Assembly: GCA_965658375.1 (NCBI GenBank)
Contig: CBFHSD010000089.1
Coordinates: 1 to 5,891 of the forward strand
Direction: 5' to 3'
DNA length: 5,891 bases
From: CBFHSD01 sp965658375
GTDB lineage: Bacteria; Bacteroidota; Bacteroidia; Flavobacteriales_G; Salibacteraceae
Shown here piece after piece: positions 1 through 5,891 of this stretch. Both the position numbers and the translations under genes were made by a program. The notes beneath the pieces are model-generated. The model worked only from the letters and a program-made list of their open reading frames with translations. It searched no databases and was not told where the DNA came from. Position 1 is the stretch's first letter, and every line of letters begins with the position of its first letter.

Positions 1-262
1 GAATCTATGGGTGGTTTTGCAAATTCAAAGTAGCACAAAAGAAATGTTTTTAGGCGCGCATTGATGCTATCGTGAAACACTGTGAAACAAACGGTTATTG
101 ATTTAAAGACCCAAGCTTGGAAATTTTAGCCTTTTGAAATTTAGAGTTTGATTGTGAAGCAAGCTTTTCTCTTTTGGAGTTATCAACAAATGTTGAAAAC
201 TTACGAGGTCCAGCGAGTGGTTTGAGAAAGCATTTTCATCGCTTTATGCATTGAAAATCGAG
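1..262. other. Noncoding stretch downstream of menC, possible end of a convergent gene
   Basis: No reading frame with a start and credible length follows menC on the minus strand. On the plus strand, the frame from base 2 to a TGA at 62-64 encodes a 20-residue stretch ending in FLGAH, which could be the C-terminus of a gene entering from the left. It is too short to assign. A direct repeat of GTGAAAC (72-78 and 82-88) and a 10-base palindrome CCAAGCTTGG (111-120) are present. A weak AT-rich inverted repeat, ATTTTCA/TGAAAAT (232-238 and 252-258), lies just after the menC stop but has no T-run typical of an intrinsic terminator. The stretch most likely contains the operon's 3' end. Confidence 0.5.
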
Positions 263-1288
263 TTAATCTTGAGCAGGAGCATAGAGCTCTCCTTGTTCAA
301 TGCGTAAATGAGGTTCTACATTGTTGGTGTACAACTGCCCGGTTCCCAAGCCTTGAGGCATAGGATTGTTCAATGTGGATGTCCATTGTGCAATGGCATT
401 GAGGCCGATGTTGCTTTCCAATGCGGAGGTGTTCCACCATTGGATATTTCGATCTTCACACAAAGTAATCCATTGCTCTGTCGCGTGAAACCCACCAAGT
501 AGCGAGGGCTTAAATATGCAATACTGTGGCTGAATGGCATCGAGCAGAGCAGCCTGTTTGGTCTTATCTAACACCCCAATCAACTCTTCATCTAAAGCTA
601 TGGGCAATGGAGTAGAGGCGCATAGCTTTCCCATGGCTTCCCACTGATTGGCTCTGATGGGCTGCTCAATGCTGTGCAGCTCAAAGTCGCTCAGGCGTTT
701 CAATTTTTCAAGTGCATCTTTTGGAGCAAAAGCACCATTCGCATCTACCCTTATTTCAATGGTTTGGCCGTCAAAGTGTTGACGCACATAGCCCAAGAGG
801 TCCAATTCATCTTGAAAATTGATGGCACCAATTTTTAATTTAATGCAGGTGTACCCTGTTTCAAGCTTCTCTTTGATTTGATCGAACATGAACTGCTTTT
901 CACCCATCCATACCAAGCCGTTGATTGGTATTGGTTCATTCTTCAGTGTGAAATTCGAGTAGTAAAAGTGTTTCTTGCCACCCATGCTCAAATCGCGGTG
1001 AGCCACCTCTAAACCAAAACGAATGGACGGCCATTCATGCAATGCTCCCGAGTTTAAGAAAGCTTCAGGGTTCGCGCATACTTTTTCAAGTTGGGCTTCA
1101 TAATCAGGTCGGTCATCGTAGCTCAATCCAGGTAAAAGGGCACATTCTCCAGTTCCAACAATAGGTGCTGCTTTGCTATCGTACAGTTCTATGAACCAAG
1201 TAGGTTTTGTTGTTAAAACACCTCGAGAAGTGCCGCTTGGACGTTTGAACTCGAGTAAATGCTTTTTAAATCGTGCTTTTAAACTCAT
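263..1288 (-). CDS. menC: o-Succinylbenzoate synthase MenC
   Basis: MenC is an enolase-superfamily enzyme that dehydrates SHCHC to o-succinylbenzoate. The 341 residues have the N-terminal capping domain (TSRGVL at 20-25, then a strand and helix region to about 110) followed by the barrel. The barrel carries the full catalytic set. K150 and K152 are in IKLKIG, with K152 the likely acid/base. D182 (RVDANG), E208 (IEQP) and D233 (LDEE) bind Mg. K260 in FKPSLLGG faces K152. Related enzymes, such as dipeptide epimerases and N-succinylamino acid racemases, share this scaffold. The operon with menF, menD and menA decides for synthase. The start follows from the ATGA overlap with menA and the good N-terminal fit. 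It appears to be the last gene of the operon, since no supported reading frame follows the TAA within the remaining 262 bases. Confidence 0.95.
   Translation of the reverse strand: MSLKARFKKHLLEFKRPSGTSRGVLTTKPTWFIELYDSKAAPIVGTGECALLPGLSYDDRPDYEAQLEKVCANPEAFLNSGALHEWPSIRFGLEVAHRDLSMGGKKHFYYSNFTLKNEPIPINGLVWMGEKQFMFDQIKEKLETGYTCIKLKIGAINFQDELDLLGYVRQHFDGQTIEIRVDANGAFAPKDALEKLKRLSDFELHSIEQPIRANQWEAMGKLCASTPLPIALDEELIGVLDKTKQAALLDAIQPQYCIFKPSLLGGFHATEQWITLCEDRNIQWWNTSALESNIGLNAIAQWTSTLNNPMPQGLGTGQLYTNNVEPHLRIEQGELYAPAQD
1285..1288 (-). other. ATGA stop/start overlap, menA to menC
   Basis: The menA stop and the menC start overlap by four bases. An AGGAGG sequence lies 21 bases upstream (plus-strand 1310-1315), too far for a ribosome binding site and explained by a run of glycine codons near the MenA C-terminus. 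Confidence 0.85.
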
Positions 1289-2193
1289 ACTTGAAAGTGA
1301 TAAATCCCGCCTCCTAAACTAAGAGCAAGAAGTAAAGTGCTGATGGCTAGTTGTTTCAATAAAGGGTCTAAAGCTCGCGGATTGGTATTGTTATGAATGA
1401 ATACTGCTTGTTTTCCCCACCATAAAGCGAGTAGAGAAAAAGCATAGCCCATCATTGAAAGTTGATTTGTCCAAGCAAAAGCCAAAGCGCATAGAAAGGC
1501 AATCAATAAAAGCAGGTAATGATAGACTTTCGCTTTGCGTGAACCCAAACGAACTGCAAGCGTAATTTTTCCTGATGCTCTGTCATTATCAATATCACGA
1601 ATGTTATTGAGGTTCAGCACACCCATGCTTAAAGCACCAATGGAAATAGCAGGCAAGAGCAGTTCCCATCGCAAAGCTTTCGCGTACAAAAAGTAAGTAC
1701 CCAAGACTCCTATGATTCCAAAGAAGATAAAAACGAATACATCTCCCAAACCATGGTAACCGTAGGCTTTTTTACCCACTGTGTACATAATTGCGGCTGC
1801 AATACTTGCTAAACCAAGCAGAATGAATGTACTAATGGCAGCGGTGCCTGCATCCTTTAAGCTGTAAAAGACTAAGGATAAGCCACTCGCAAATGACAAA
1901 ACACTAAATAGAATGACACCAATTTTCATTTGAGCCACGGTAATAGCACCACTTTGAACAGCTCTTTGTGGACCCAAGCGTTCGGCATTGTCGGTTCCTT
2001 TTACACCATCTCCGTAATCATTGGCGAGATTGCTCAAAATTTGAAGCAAAACCGTGGTGACCAGGGCAAGGGTAAAGGTGATTCCATCAAAAACGCCATC
2101 TGCCGCTGCAATGAAGGTGGCGAGTATAATGCTGCTCAAACTCAATGGTAGCGTGCGTAATCGCATTGCTGAAAGCCAAGCTTTTGCACTCAT
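1285..2193 (-). CDS. menA: 1,4-dihydroxy-2-naphthoate polyprenyltransferase MenA
   Basis: This integral membrane enzyme of the UbiA superfamily transfers a polyprenyl chain from its diphosphate to 1,4-dihydroxy-2-naphthoate, giving demethylmenaquinone. The 302 residues contain about nine hydrophobic segments, roughly at 16-32, 39-57, 88-110, 117-137, 150-170, 178-195, 224-242, 246-262 and 281-298. The first Asp-rich motif is NDYGDGVKGTD (N58, D59, D62, D68). The second lies in NNIRDIDNDRASGK (D200, D204). Both hold Mg and the prenyl diphosphate. AERLGPQRAVQSG after the first motif, GYHGLGDVFVFIFFG (145-159) and NPRALDPLLKQLA (271-283) are typical of MenA rather than of UbiA or heme O synthases. 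The gene sits between menD and menC with four-base overlaps at each end, which supports the naphthoate substrate. In many relatives menB precedes menA, but here it does not. Confidence 0.96.
   Translation of the reverse strand: MSAKAWLSAMRLRTLPLSLSSIILATFIAAADGVFDGITFTLALVTTVLLQILSNLANDYGDGVKGTDNAERLGPQRAVQSGAITVAQMKIGVILFSVLSFASGLSLVFYSLKDAGTAAISTFILLGLASIAAAIMYTVGKKAYGYHGLGDVFVFIFFGIIGVLGTYFLYAKALRWELLLPAISIGALSMGVLNLNNIRDIDNDRASGKITLAVRLGSRKAKVYHYLLLLIAFLCALAFAWTNQLSMMGYAFSLLALWWGKQAVFIHNNTNPRALDPLLKQLAISTLLLALSLGGGIYHFQV
2190..2193 (-). other. ATGA stop/start overlap, menD to menA
   Basis: The menD stop and the menA start overlap by four bases, with an A/C-rich, SD-free stretch before the ATG. 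This direct junction leaves no room for menB, which often lies here in related bacteria. Confidence 0.85.
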
Positions 2194-3884
2194 TTGATTG
2201 AGTTGTTATTGGTGTTTGACATGTCCATGGCTTTGAAAAAGTCATTGAGGACCTGAGGATTGGTTTCTGGATTGGTCACGATTTCTAGGATAGCGGCTCC
2301 TCCATGTGTGTAAAAGCCTTTCCAATGATTTTCTAAATCGCTTTCATTTTCAGCCCTCATGTATGTGATGTGATGCATGGCAGCGATGTGTTCTGCATTG
2401 AACTGATGTGGCGTATCAAAGTAAGGTTTTGCTGTTTCTGTTTGTGATGGACCAGGGATGATGTTGAAGATGTTTCCGCCTCCGTTGTTTAAGATAACCA
2501 CCTTAAGATTAGAAGGGAGGTGAGGATTAAAAAAGGCGTTGCTATCATAGAAGAAACTGATGTCACCAGTAATCAAAATAACTTTATTTTTTACTTTAAT
2601 TGAGTATCCTAAAAAAGTTGATATAGAGCCATCTATGCCACTTGTTCCTCTGTTACAAAAATAGCTGTGACTGCGTTCCCAATGAAACAGTTGTGCGTAG
2701 CGAATTGGAGCGCTATTCGCAATGTGAACATCATGTGAATCATGTGAAATATGTTCTTTCACAAAGTGAAATGCTCTTAAATCTGAAAAGGATGCTTTTT
2801 GAATAAATACCTTTGAGCGTTCTTCTAATTGCAGGTTCAAAGCTTGATTGAATTGTGCACTTTCCTTGGGTTCCAAAGAGACGAGCTTCATCAATGTTTC
2901 CAAGAACTGCAAAGGTTCTAAAGGAATATGATGTGTTAGCGCCTGATAGGTGTCTGGAGCGGGTGTGTTTGTGTTTACATGCCAATGGTAGCTTGGCGCT
3001 TGTGTTCTGAAATGCTTTTTAATGCGTTTGCTCACTACTGCATCGCCAATGGTGATCAATAGATCTGCATTCAAATGCCCAGCATTGCTCGCTATAAAGC
3101 GGTCAATACAAGGAATAATTCCTTTTCCAGAAACATTGCTTGTGGTTTCGCTCAAGATGGTAATCGACTGGCTATCGGCTAATTTTTGAATGAGCGCTTC
3201 TAAGGCAGGATCTTTAGGCATTTGACCAATAAGAAGAACACGTTCTTCGGCATGGTTCCATGACTCTGCTAGGGTTTGGTAGGCAAGCTGAGAAAGCTGT
3301 GGAGTAGTCTGTAGTTGTTCAATCACCTTTACAGCGCTATTGGCCGTCTCATCTGTTTCGTAGAGCGGTTCATTGAAAGGGAAGTTGATGTGTACCGGTG
3401 CATTTTTATGCATGGCCGCATTCAGGGCTTCATTGGTGATGCGCTGGTTGTACCACAATTGATCACTATTTGAAGGGTCGGAAAGCAATTGAACTTCATG
3501 CACCACATGATTGGTCAAAGCTCCCTGTTGGCGTATGGTTTGGCCATCTTGTTGGTCTATCCATTCCATGGGGCGATCGGCAGAAATGACAATTAACGGC
3601 AGTTTTTGGTAGAACGCTTCACTCACCGCAGGAGCGTAGTTCAACACAGCAGAGCCCGAAGTACAAAGCACAGCCGTGGGTTTACCAGTTGCTTGTATCA
3701 TACCTAAAGCGATGAAAGCTGCACTCCGCTCATCTGGCACCGAATAGGTATTGAAATGAGGGTGATGTACAAGAGATAGCGTTAACGCAGCATTTCGTGA
3801 ACCTGGAGAAATAACCACATCTTGAATGTCTTTCTTCACAAGAATTTCAATGAAATCTTGAACGGCTTGTTTGTTTGATATCAT
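2190..3884 (-). CDS. menD: SEPHCHC synthase MenD (thiamine diphosphate-dependent)
   Basis: MenD decarboxylates 2-oxoglutarate on thiamine diphosphate and adds the resulting succinic semialdehyde unit to isochorismate, giving SEPHCHC. The 564 residues match the family length (about 550-580). The N-terminal domain has ISPGSRNA (25-32), whose Ser-Arg pair binds substrate. PDERSAAF (50-57) contains E52, the Glu expected to activate the cofactor, and CTSGSAVLN and SADRP follow. The C-terminal domain has NRGTSGIDG (411-419) and then GDISFFYDSN from 440. D441 and the NNGGGN segment at 466-471 form the Mg/thiamine diphosphate site. The protein ends in a short Asn/Ser-rich tail (MSNTNNNSIK) that looks dispensable. 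It is soluble and usually oligomeric. Both ends overlap neighbours by four bases (menF upstream, menA downstream). Nothing is broken or missing, and the identification is very secure. Confidence 0.98.
   Translation of the reverse strand: MISNKQAVQDFIEILVKKDIQDVVISPGSRNAALTLSLVHHPHFNTYSVPDERSAAFIALGMIQATGKPTAVLCTSGSAVLNYAPAVSEAFYQKLPLIVISADRPMEWIDQQDGQTIRQQGALTNHVVHEVQLLSDPSNSDQLWYNQRITNEALNAAMHKNAPVHINFPFNEPLYETDETANSAVKVIEQLQTTPQLSQLAYQTLAESWNHAEERVLLIGQMPKDPALEALIQKLADSQSITILSETTSNVSGKGIIPCIDRFIASNAGHLNADLLITIGDAVVSKRIKKHFRTQAPSYHWHVNTNTPAPDTYQALTHHIPLEPLQFLETLMKLVSLEPKESAQFNQALNLQLEERSKVFIQKASFSDLRAFHFVKEHISHDSHDVHIANSAPIRYAQLFHWERSHSYFCNRGTSGIDGSISTFLGYSIKVKNKVILITGDISFFYDSNAFFNPHLPSNLKVVILNNGGGNIFNIIPGPSQTETAKPYFDTPHQFNAEHIAAMHHITYMRAENESDLENHWKGFYTHGGAAILEIVTNPETNPQVLNDFFKAMDMSNTNNNSIK
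3881..3884 (-). other. ATGA stop/start overlap, menF to menD
   Basis: The menF TGA stop and the menD ATG start share these four bases. The 25 bases before the start contain no Shine-Dalgarno-like run, which fits coupled reinitiation. The overlap also fixes the MenD start, whose N-terminus agrees with the family. Confidence 0.85.
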
Positions 3885-4870
3885 GAATTGGCGTACAAAG
3901 GTTGAATCAGGTTCTTGGCTTTTTGTTCAGTTTCTTCCCATTCACGCTGAGGATCAGAATCATGTGTGATTCCACCGCCTACATAAATGAAGAGCTTGTC
4001 TTTAAAAACCTGCATGCAGCGCAAATTAACAAACAATTGCTTGTGCTGGTCCCCAATGGGTCCCCAGAAACCAGTGTAGAGTTGTCGCGAATGCACTTCA
4101 ACAGAAGAAATTTTTTCAATGGCTATTTTTCTGGGCGAACCAGCAACGGCAGGAGTGGGGTGAAGGGCCTCAGCCAAGGTCCAAAATGACGCATCGGTTA
4201 CAGGCTTTTGGCTTTGAAAGGTGGACTTTAAGTGCAGCAGGTTTCCAGTTTCTATGGTTTCTACAGGTGACTCTTTGTAAGTGATTGAATTGGAATCGAA
4301 TGCATCTTGGATTTCTCTGCTCACCCAAGCTTGTTCTTCTTTCTCTTTCTCTGTCCAGCTGCTTTGTGTATCATTCGTCTTCCATCGCGTTCCCGCAAGG
4401 CTGTAAGTGCTAAGGGTGCCATCTTCATGCTGCTGTAGGAGCACCTCAGGTGACGCACCAATCCATGTTCCGTATTGGGTTTGGGTAAGGCACACAAAAG
4501 CATGAGGGTAAGCCTTACACAAAGCATCAAAGTAGGTTTGGAGATTGAGCTTGAAGTTGAGTGCTTTGACTCTGCTCAATACCACCTTATTCAATTTGCT
4601 AGAGCGAATAGCGGTGGAAATTTCATCAACTTGTTTCTTGTAAACATCCTCGTTTACAGCAGTTTGAGGGGGTAGTTTCCTTTGAAATACGTCAAGCGGC
4701 TTTGCAATTCCTGTCTCTGCGGTTTTCTTGAACCAAGCGGGTTCACCTGTGAATGAACGAATGCAAAAATCGGCCTCTTCGCGTTCAGCAATTTCTGTAG
4801 CAAAATAGCGCTGTACTTTGCTTGAACCTGGCAGGCAATAGGCAATATAGTTTTTTGAAGTGCTGCTCAT
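3881..4870 (-). CDS. menF: Isochorismate synthase MenF
   Basis: This enzyme converts chorismate to isochorismate, the first committed step of the o-succinylbenzoate route to menaquinone. At 329 residues it is shorter than E. coli MenF (about 430). The N-terminal part before residue 75 is reduced and the chorismate-binding domain is complete. Visible motifs in order are KVVLSR with K95, GASPE (138-142), LAGTR (158-162), EKEKEEQ (174-180), LHPTPAVAG (236-244), LYTGFWG (264-270), VNLRCM (281-286) and GGGITHDSDP (298-307) followed by EWEET. The Lys at 95 matches the lysine that activates water in isochorismate synthases. Anthranilate synthases have Gln there, so it argues against TrpE. E142 is the likely general acid, and the glutamates near 178 and 310-313 are likely Mg ligands. 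Salicylate synthase is an alternative within the family, but the adjacent overlapping menD gene makes MenF the sensible call. The start overlaps the upstream stop as ATGA. Confidence 0.95.
   Translation of the reverse strand: MSSTSKNYIAYCLPGSSKVQRYFATEIAEREEADFCIRSFTGEPAWFKKTAETGIAKPLDVFQRKLPPQTAVNEDVYKKQVDEISTAIRSSKLNKVVLSRVKALNFKLNLQTYFDALCKAYPHAFVCLTQTQYGTWIGASPEVLLQQHEDGTLSTYSLAGTRWKTNDTQSSWTEKEKEEQAWVSREIQDAFDSNSITYKESPVETIETGNLLHLKSTFQSQKPVTDASFWTLAEALHPTPAVAGSPRKIAIEKISSVEVHSRQLYTGFWGPIGDQHKQLFVNLRCMQVFKDKLFIYVGGGITHDSDPQREWEETEQKAKNLIQPLYANS
4867..4870 (-). other. ATGA stop/start overlap, pentapeptide gene to menF
   Basis: The minus strand reads ATGA here: ATG starts menF and TGA stops the pentapeptide-repeat gene. 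Only a weak purine run (AGAAGA) touches the start, too close to act as a normal ribosome binding site. Termination-reinitiation is the likely way menF is translated, so its output should follow that of the pentapeptide protein. Confidence 0.85.
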
Positions 4871-5427
4871 TCTTCTATATGAACACCGAAAGGATAAAGT
4901 AGTTGTACCGCTTCTAGCAGAGTAAAGCGCGAACCTTTCAAGCCATTGTTTAAGGGGTTGATTGTGAAGTTCTTGGCATTCTTGAAATTTGCTTTCTCCA
5001 ATTGTGTTTGGTCAAAAATTGCATCTGTCAGATCAGAATGCTCAAAACTTGCTTCTTTCAAATCACATTCGGCAAAGTCTACACCCGACAAGTTACAGTG
5101 GATGAATTTGGTCTTAGCTAAGCTTAGCTTGAAGAAGCTGCTATGCTGAAGGTGACATTGATCAAAAGACAAGGAAAGGTTGAATGTGTTGCAGTCGGCT
5201 AAGCGCAAACCAAGCATTTTGCACGATTCAAAGCTTGCATTTTGAAACATACTCCCATCTAAGCGAATATTGAAGAGGTTACAGTTTTTAAAACTGCAAT
5301 CAATGAATTTGAACTTTCTCCAATCGGCATCACTAAATTCACAACTGTCAAACGTGCAGTATTCAAACTCTTGGTCTGGAAAATCTTCTAAGGACTGTAC
5401 TTCTTGGATGTGCGCTTCAAAAGGCAT
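4867..5427 (-). CDS. Pentapeptide-repeat protein, Qnr/McbG-like fold, function unknown
   Basis: This 186-residue protein consists almost entirely of pentapeptide repeats, which fold into a right-handed quadrilateral beta-helix. The central Phe/Leu/Met of each repeat falls every fifth residue from F21 to L76 (F21, F26, F31, W36, F41, F46, L51 and so on), then again from F88 to F148 in a register shifted by two. Nine cysteines (24, 29, 44, 49, 69, 79, 91, 111, 121) mostly occupy the inward position two before the central residue. The repeats end near 150, and a short non-repeat tail (NFTINPLNNGLKG, then FTLLEAVQLL) follows, as I recall in Bacteroidota relatives. No signal peptide or membrane segment is seen, so it is probably cytoplasmic. 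Qnr and McbG proteins of similar size protect DNA gyrase, but the fold alone does not establish that role. The stop overlaps the menF start by four bases, which suggests translational coupling to menaquinone synthesis. Confidence 0.9.
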   Translation of the reverse strand: MPFEAHIQEVQSLEDFPDQEFEYCTFDSCEFSDADWRKFKFIDCSFKNCNLFNIRLDGSMFQNASFESCKMLGLRLADCNTFNLSLSFDQCHLQHSSFFKLSLAKTKFIHCNLSGVDFAECDLKEASFEHSDLTDAIFDQTQLEKANFKNAKNFTINPLNNGLKGSRFTLLEAVQLLYPFGVHIEE

Positions 5428-5447
5428 AGGTTCAGGCGCTTATAGCT

Positions 5448-5843
5448 TTAAGAAATGAGTTGAGTATCAATATGAATGCTCTCTTTAAGCACTTTGTGCA
5501 CAGGGCATTTACTAGCAATTAATGCAATGCGCTTTCGTTGTTTCTCATCAATATTGCCCTCCACCTTTACAGTCAATTGAATGCGCGTTGTTTGATCTCC
5601 TTGAGCGGGTTCAATCTCTACATCAGCATCAATATTGGAGATTAGCCATTCTTTTCGGTCAATGTACATCCTAAGCGTAATCACGGTGCAAGAGGCGAGG
5701 GAAGCGGCCAATAGCTCCATGGGTGCTGGGCCTTGGTTGGTGCCATTCAGCTGCTCTGGTTCATCAGCAGTAATGCGGTGTTCCCGCATTTGTACAGCTG
5801 TTTTGTATCTCTCTGTGCCAATCTGAGCTTTTGCTTGAGCCAT
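5448..5843 (-). CDS. OsmC/Ohr-family protein, probable thiol-dependent peroxidase or related
   Basis: This is a 131-residue soluble protein of the OsmC/Ohr fold. Many members reduce organic hydroperoxides through a reactive cysteine pair; others have no known substrate. The pair is visible as C52 in the segment SLASCTVITLRMY and C113 in KCPVHKVL, the usual helix positions. E43 in GPAPMELL precedes C52 by nine residues, near the spacing of the conserved Glu in Ohr. The segments ADEPEQLNGTNQGPAP and LRMYIDRKEW resemble the OsmC domain that is fused to alpha/beta-hydrolases in other bacteria, but here it stands alone. The start at MAQAKAQIG fits the family's usual N-terminus. The frame stays open upstream to the window edge, however, so a longer product is not excluded. 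No Shine-Dalgarno sequence precedes the ATG. The next gene starts 20 bases after the stop, so co-transcription is likely. The family call is firm; peroxidase activity is inferred. Confidence 0.9.
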   Translation of the reverse strand: MAQAKAQIGTERYKTAVQMREHRITADEPEQLNGTNQGPAPMELLAASLASCTVITLRMYIDRKEWLISNIDADVEIEPAQGDQTTRIQLTVKVEGNIDEKQRKRIALIASKCPVHKVLKESIHIDTQLIS

Positions 5844-5891
5844 GTTTTCGTTGTGTTTGTGAAGGATTAAGCTTTCGTGCTTGTCAATAGT
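5844..5891 (-). other. Upstream leader of the OsmC gene, no clear promoter
   Basis: These 48 bases precede the OsmC ATG. On the minus strand there is a TTGACA at about 5882-5887, but no -10 element at a suitable distance and no Bacteroidota-type TAnnTTTG box. No Shine-Dalgarno sequence is present either. The stretch stays open in the OsmC frame, so it could also be coding. The operon promoter is probably beyond the window. Confidence 0.3.

Noticed and set aside
111..120. 10-base palindrome CCAAGCTTGG as an operator
   Set aside because: There is no promoter or gene start nearby, and a single short palindrome of this kind occurs often by chance.
201..251. A 16-codon minus-strand ORF starting 11 bases after the menC stop (MHKAMKMLSQ...)
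   Set aside because: It is very short, has no ribosome binding site, matches no known family and does not resemble the MenE N-terminus.
232..258. Inverted repeat ATTTTCA/TGAAAAT downstream of menC as an intrinsic terminator
   Set aside because: The 7-base arms are AT-rich, the loop is 13 bases, and no T-run follows on the transcribed strand, so it is too weak to call.
1310..1315. Perfect AGGAGG on the minus strand upstream of menC
   Set aside because: It lies 21 bases from the ATG and is explained by Gly codons in the MenA C-terminus.
2740..2985. Minus-strand 81-codon ORF in another frame within menD
   Set aside because: It lies inside the complete menD frame, with a low-complexity, family-less translation.
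3902..4189. Plus-strand 95-codon ORF opposite menF
   Set aside because: It lies wholly antisense to the conserved catalytic region of menF, has no recognisable domain, and is a shadow frame.

Overview
The window carries six genes, all on the minus strand and tightly packed, followed by a 262-base stretch without a supported gene at the left end. In transcription order (right to left) they are an OsmC/Ohr-family protein (5843-5448), a pentapeptide-repeat protein (5427-4867), isochorismate synthase MenF (4870-3881), MenD (3884-2190), the prenyltransferase MenA (2193-1285) and o-succinylbenzoate synthase MenC (1288-263). The host is probably a member of the Bacteroidota, most likely of the Flavobacteriales. 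The reasons are the compact MenF with motifs I recall from flavobacterial proteins (LHPTPAV, VNLRCM, KEKEEQ), the clustering of menF, menD, menA and menC, the type of pentapeptide protein, and the lack of Shine-Dalgarno sequences before the starts. This is recognition by eye, not a database result.

Four of the genes make menaquinone, the lipid-soluble electron carrier of respiration. MenF turns chorismate into isochorismate, and MenD joins it to 2-oxoglutarate-derived succinic semialdehyde with thiamine diphosphate. MenC dehydrates the later cyclohexadiene intermediate to o-succinylbenzoate. MenA attaches the polyprenyl tail to 1,4-dihydroxy-2-naphthoate at the membrane. MenH, MenE, MenB, the DHNA-CoA thioesterase and the final methyltransferase are not in the window. 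Because MenD and MenA overlap directly, menB cannot lie between them as it often does in relatives.

The five genes from the pentapeptide protein to MenC are joined by four consecutive identical ATGA stop/start overlaps. They look like one translationally coupled operon. The OsmC gene lies 20 bases upstream of the pentapeptide gene and probably belongs to the same transcript. The left 262 bases appear to be the end of the operon, possibly facing a convergent gene that enters from the left.

Most of the window is ordinary core metabolism. The least expected element is the pentapeptide-repeat protein, which has a regular cysteine ladder and is translationally coupled to MenF. Its role there is unknown.
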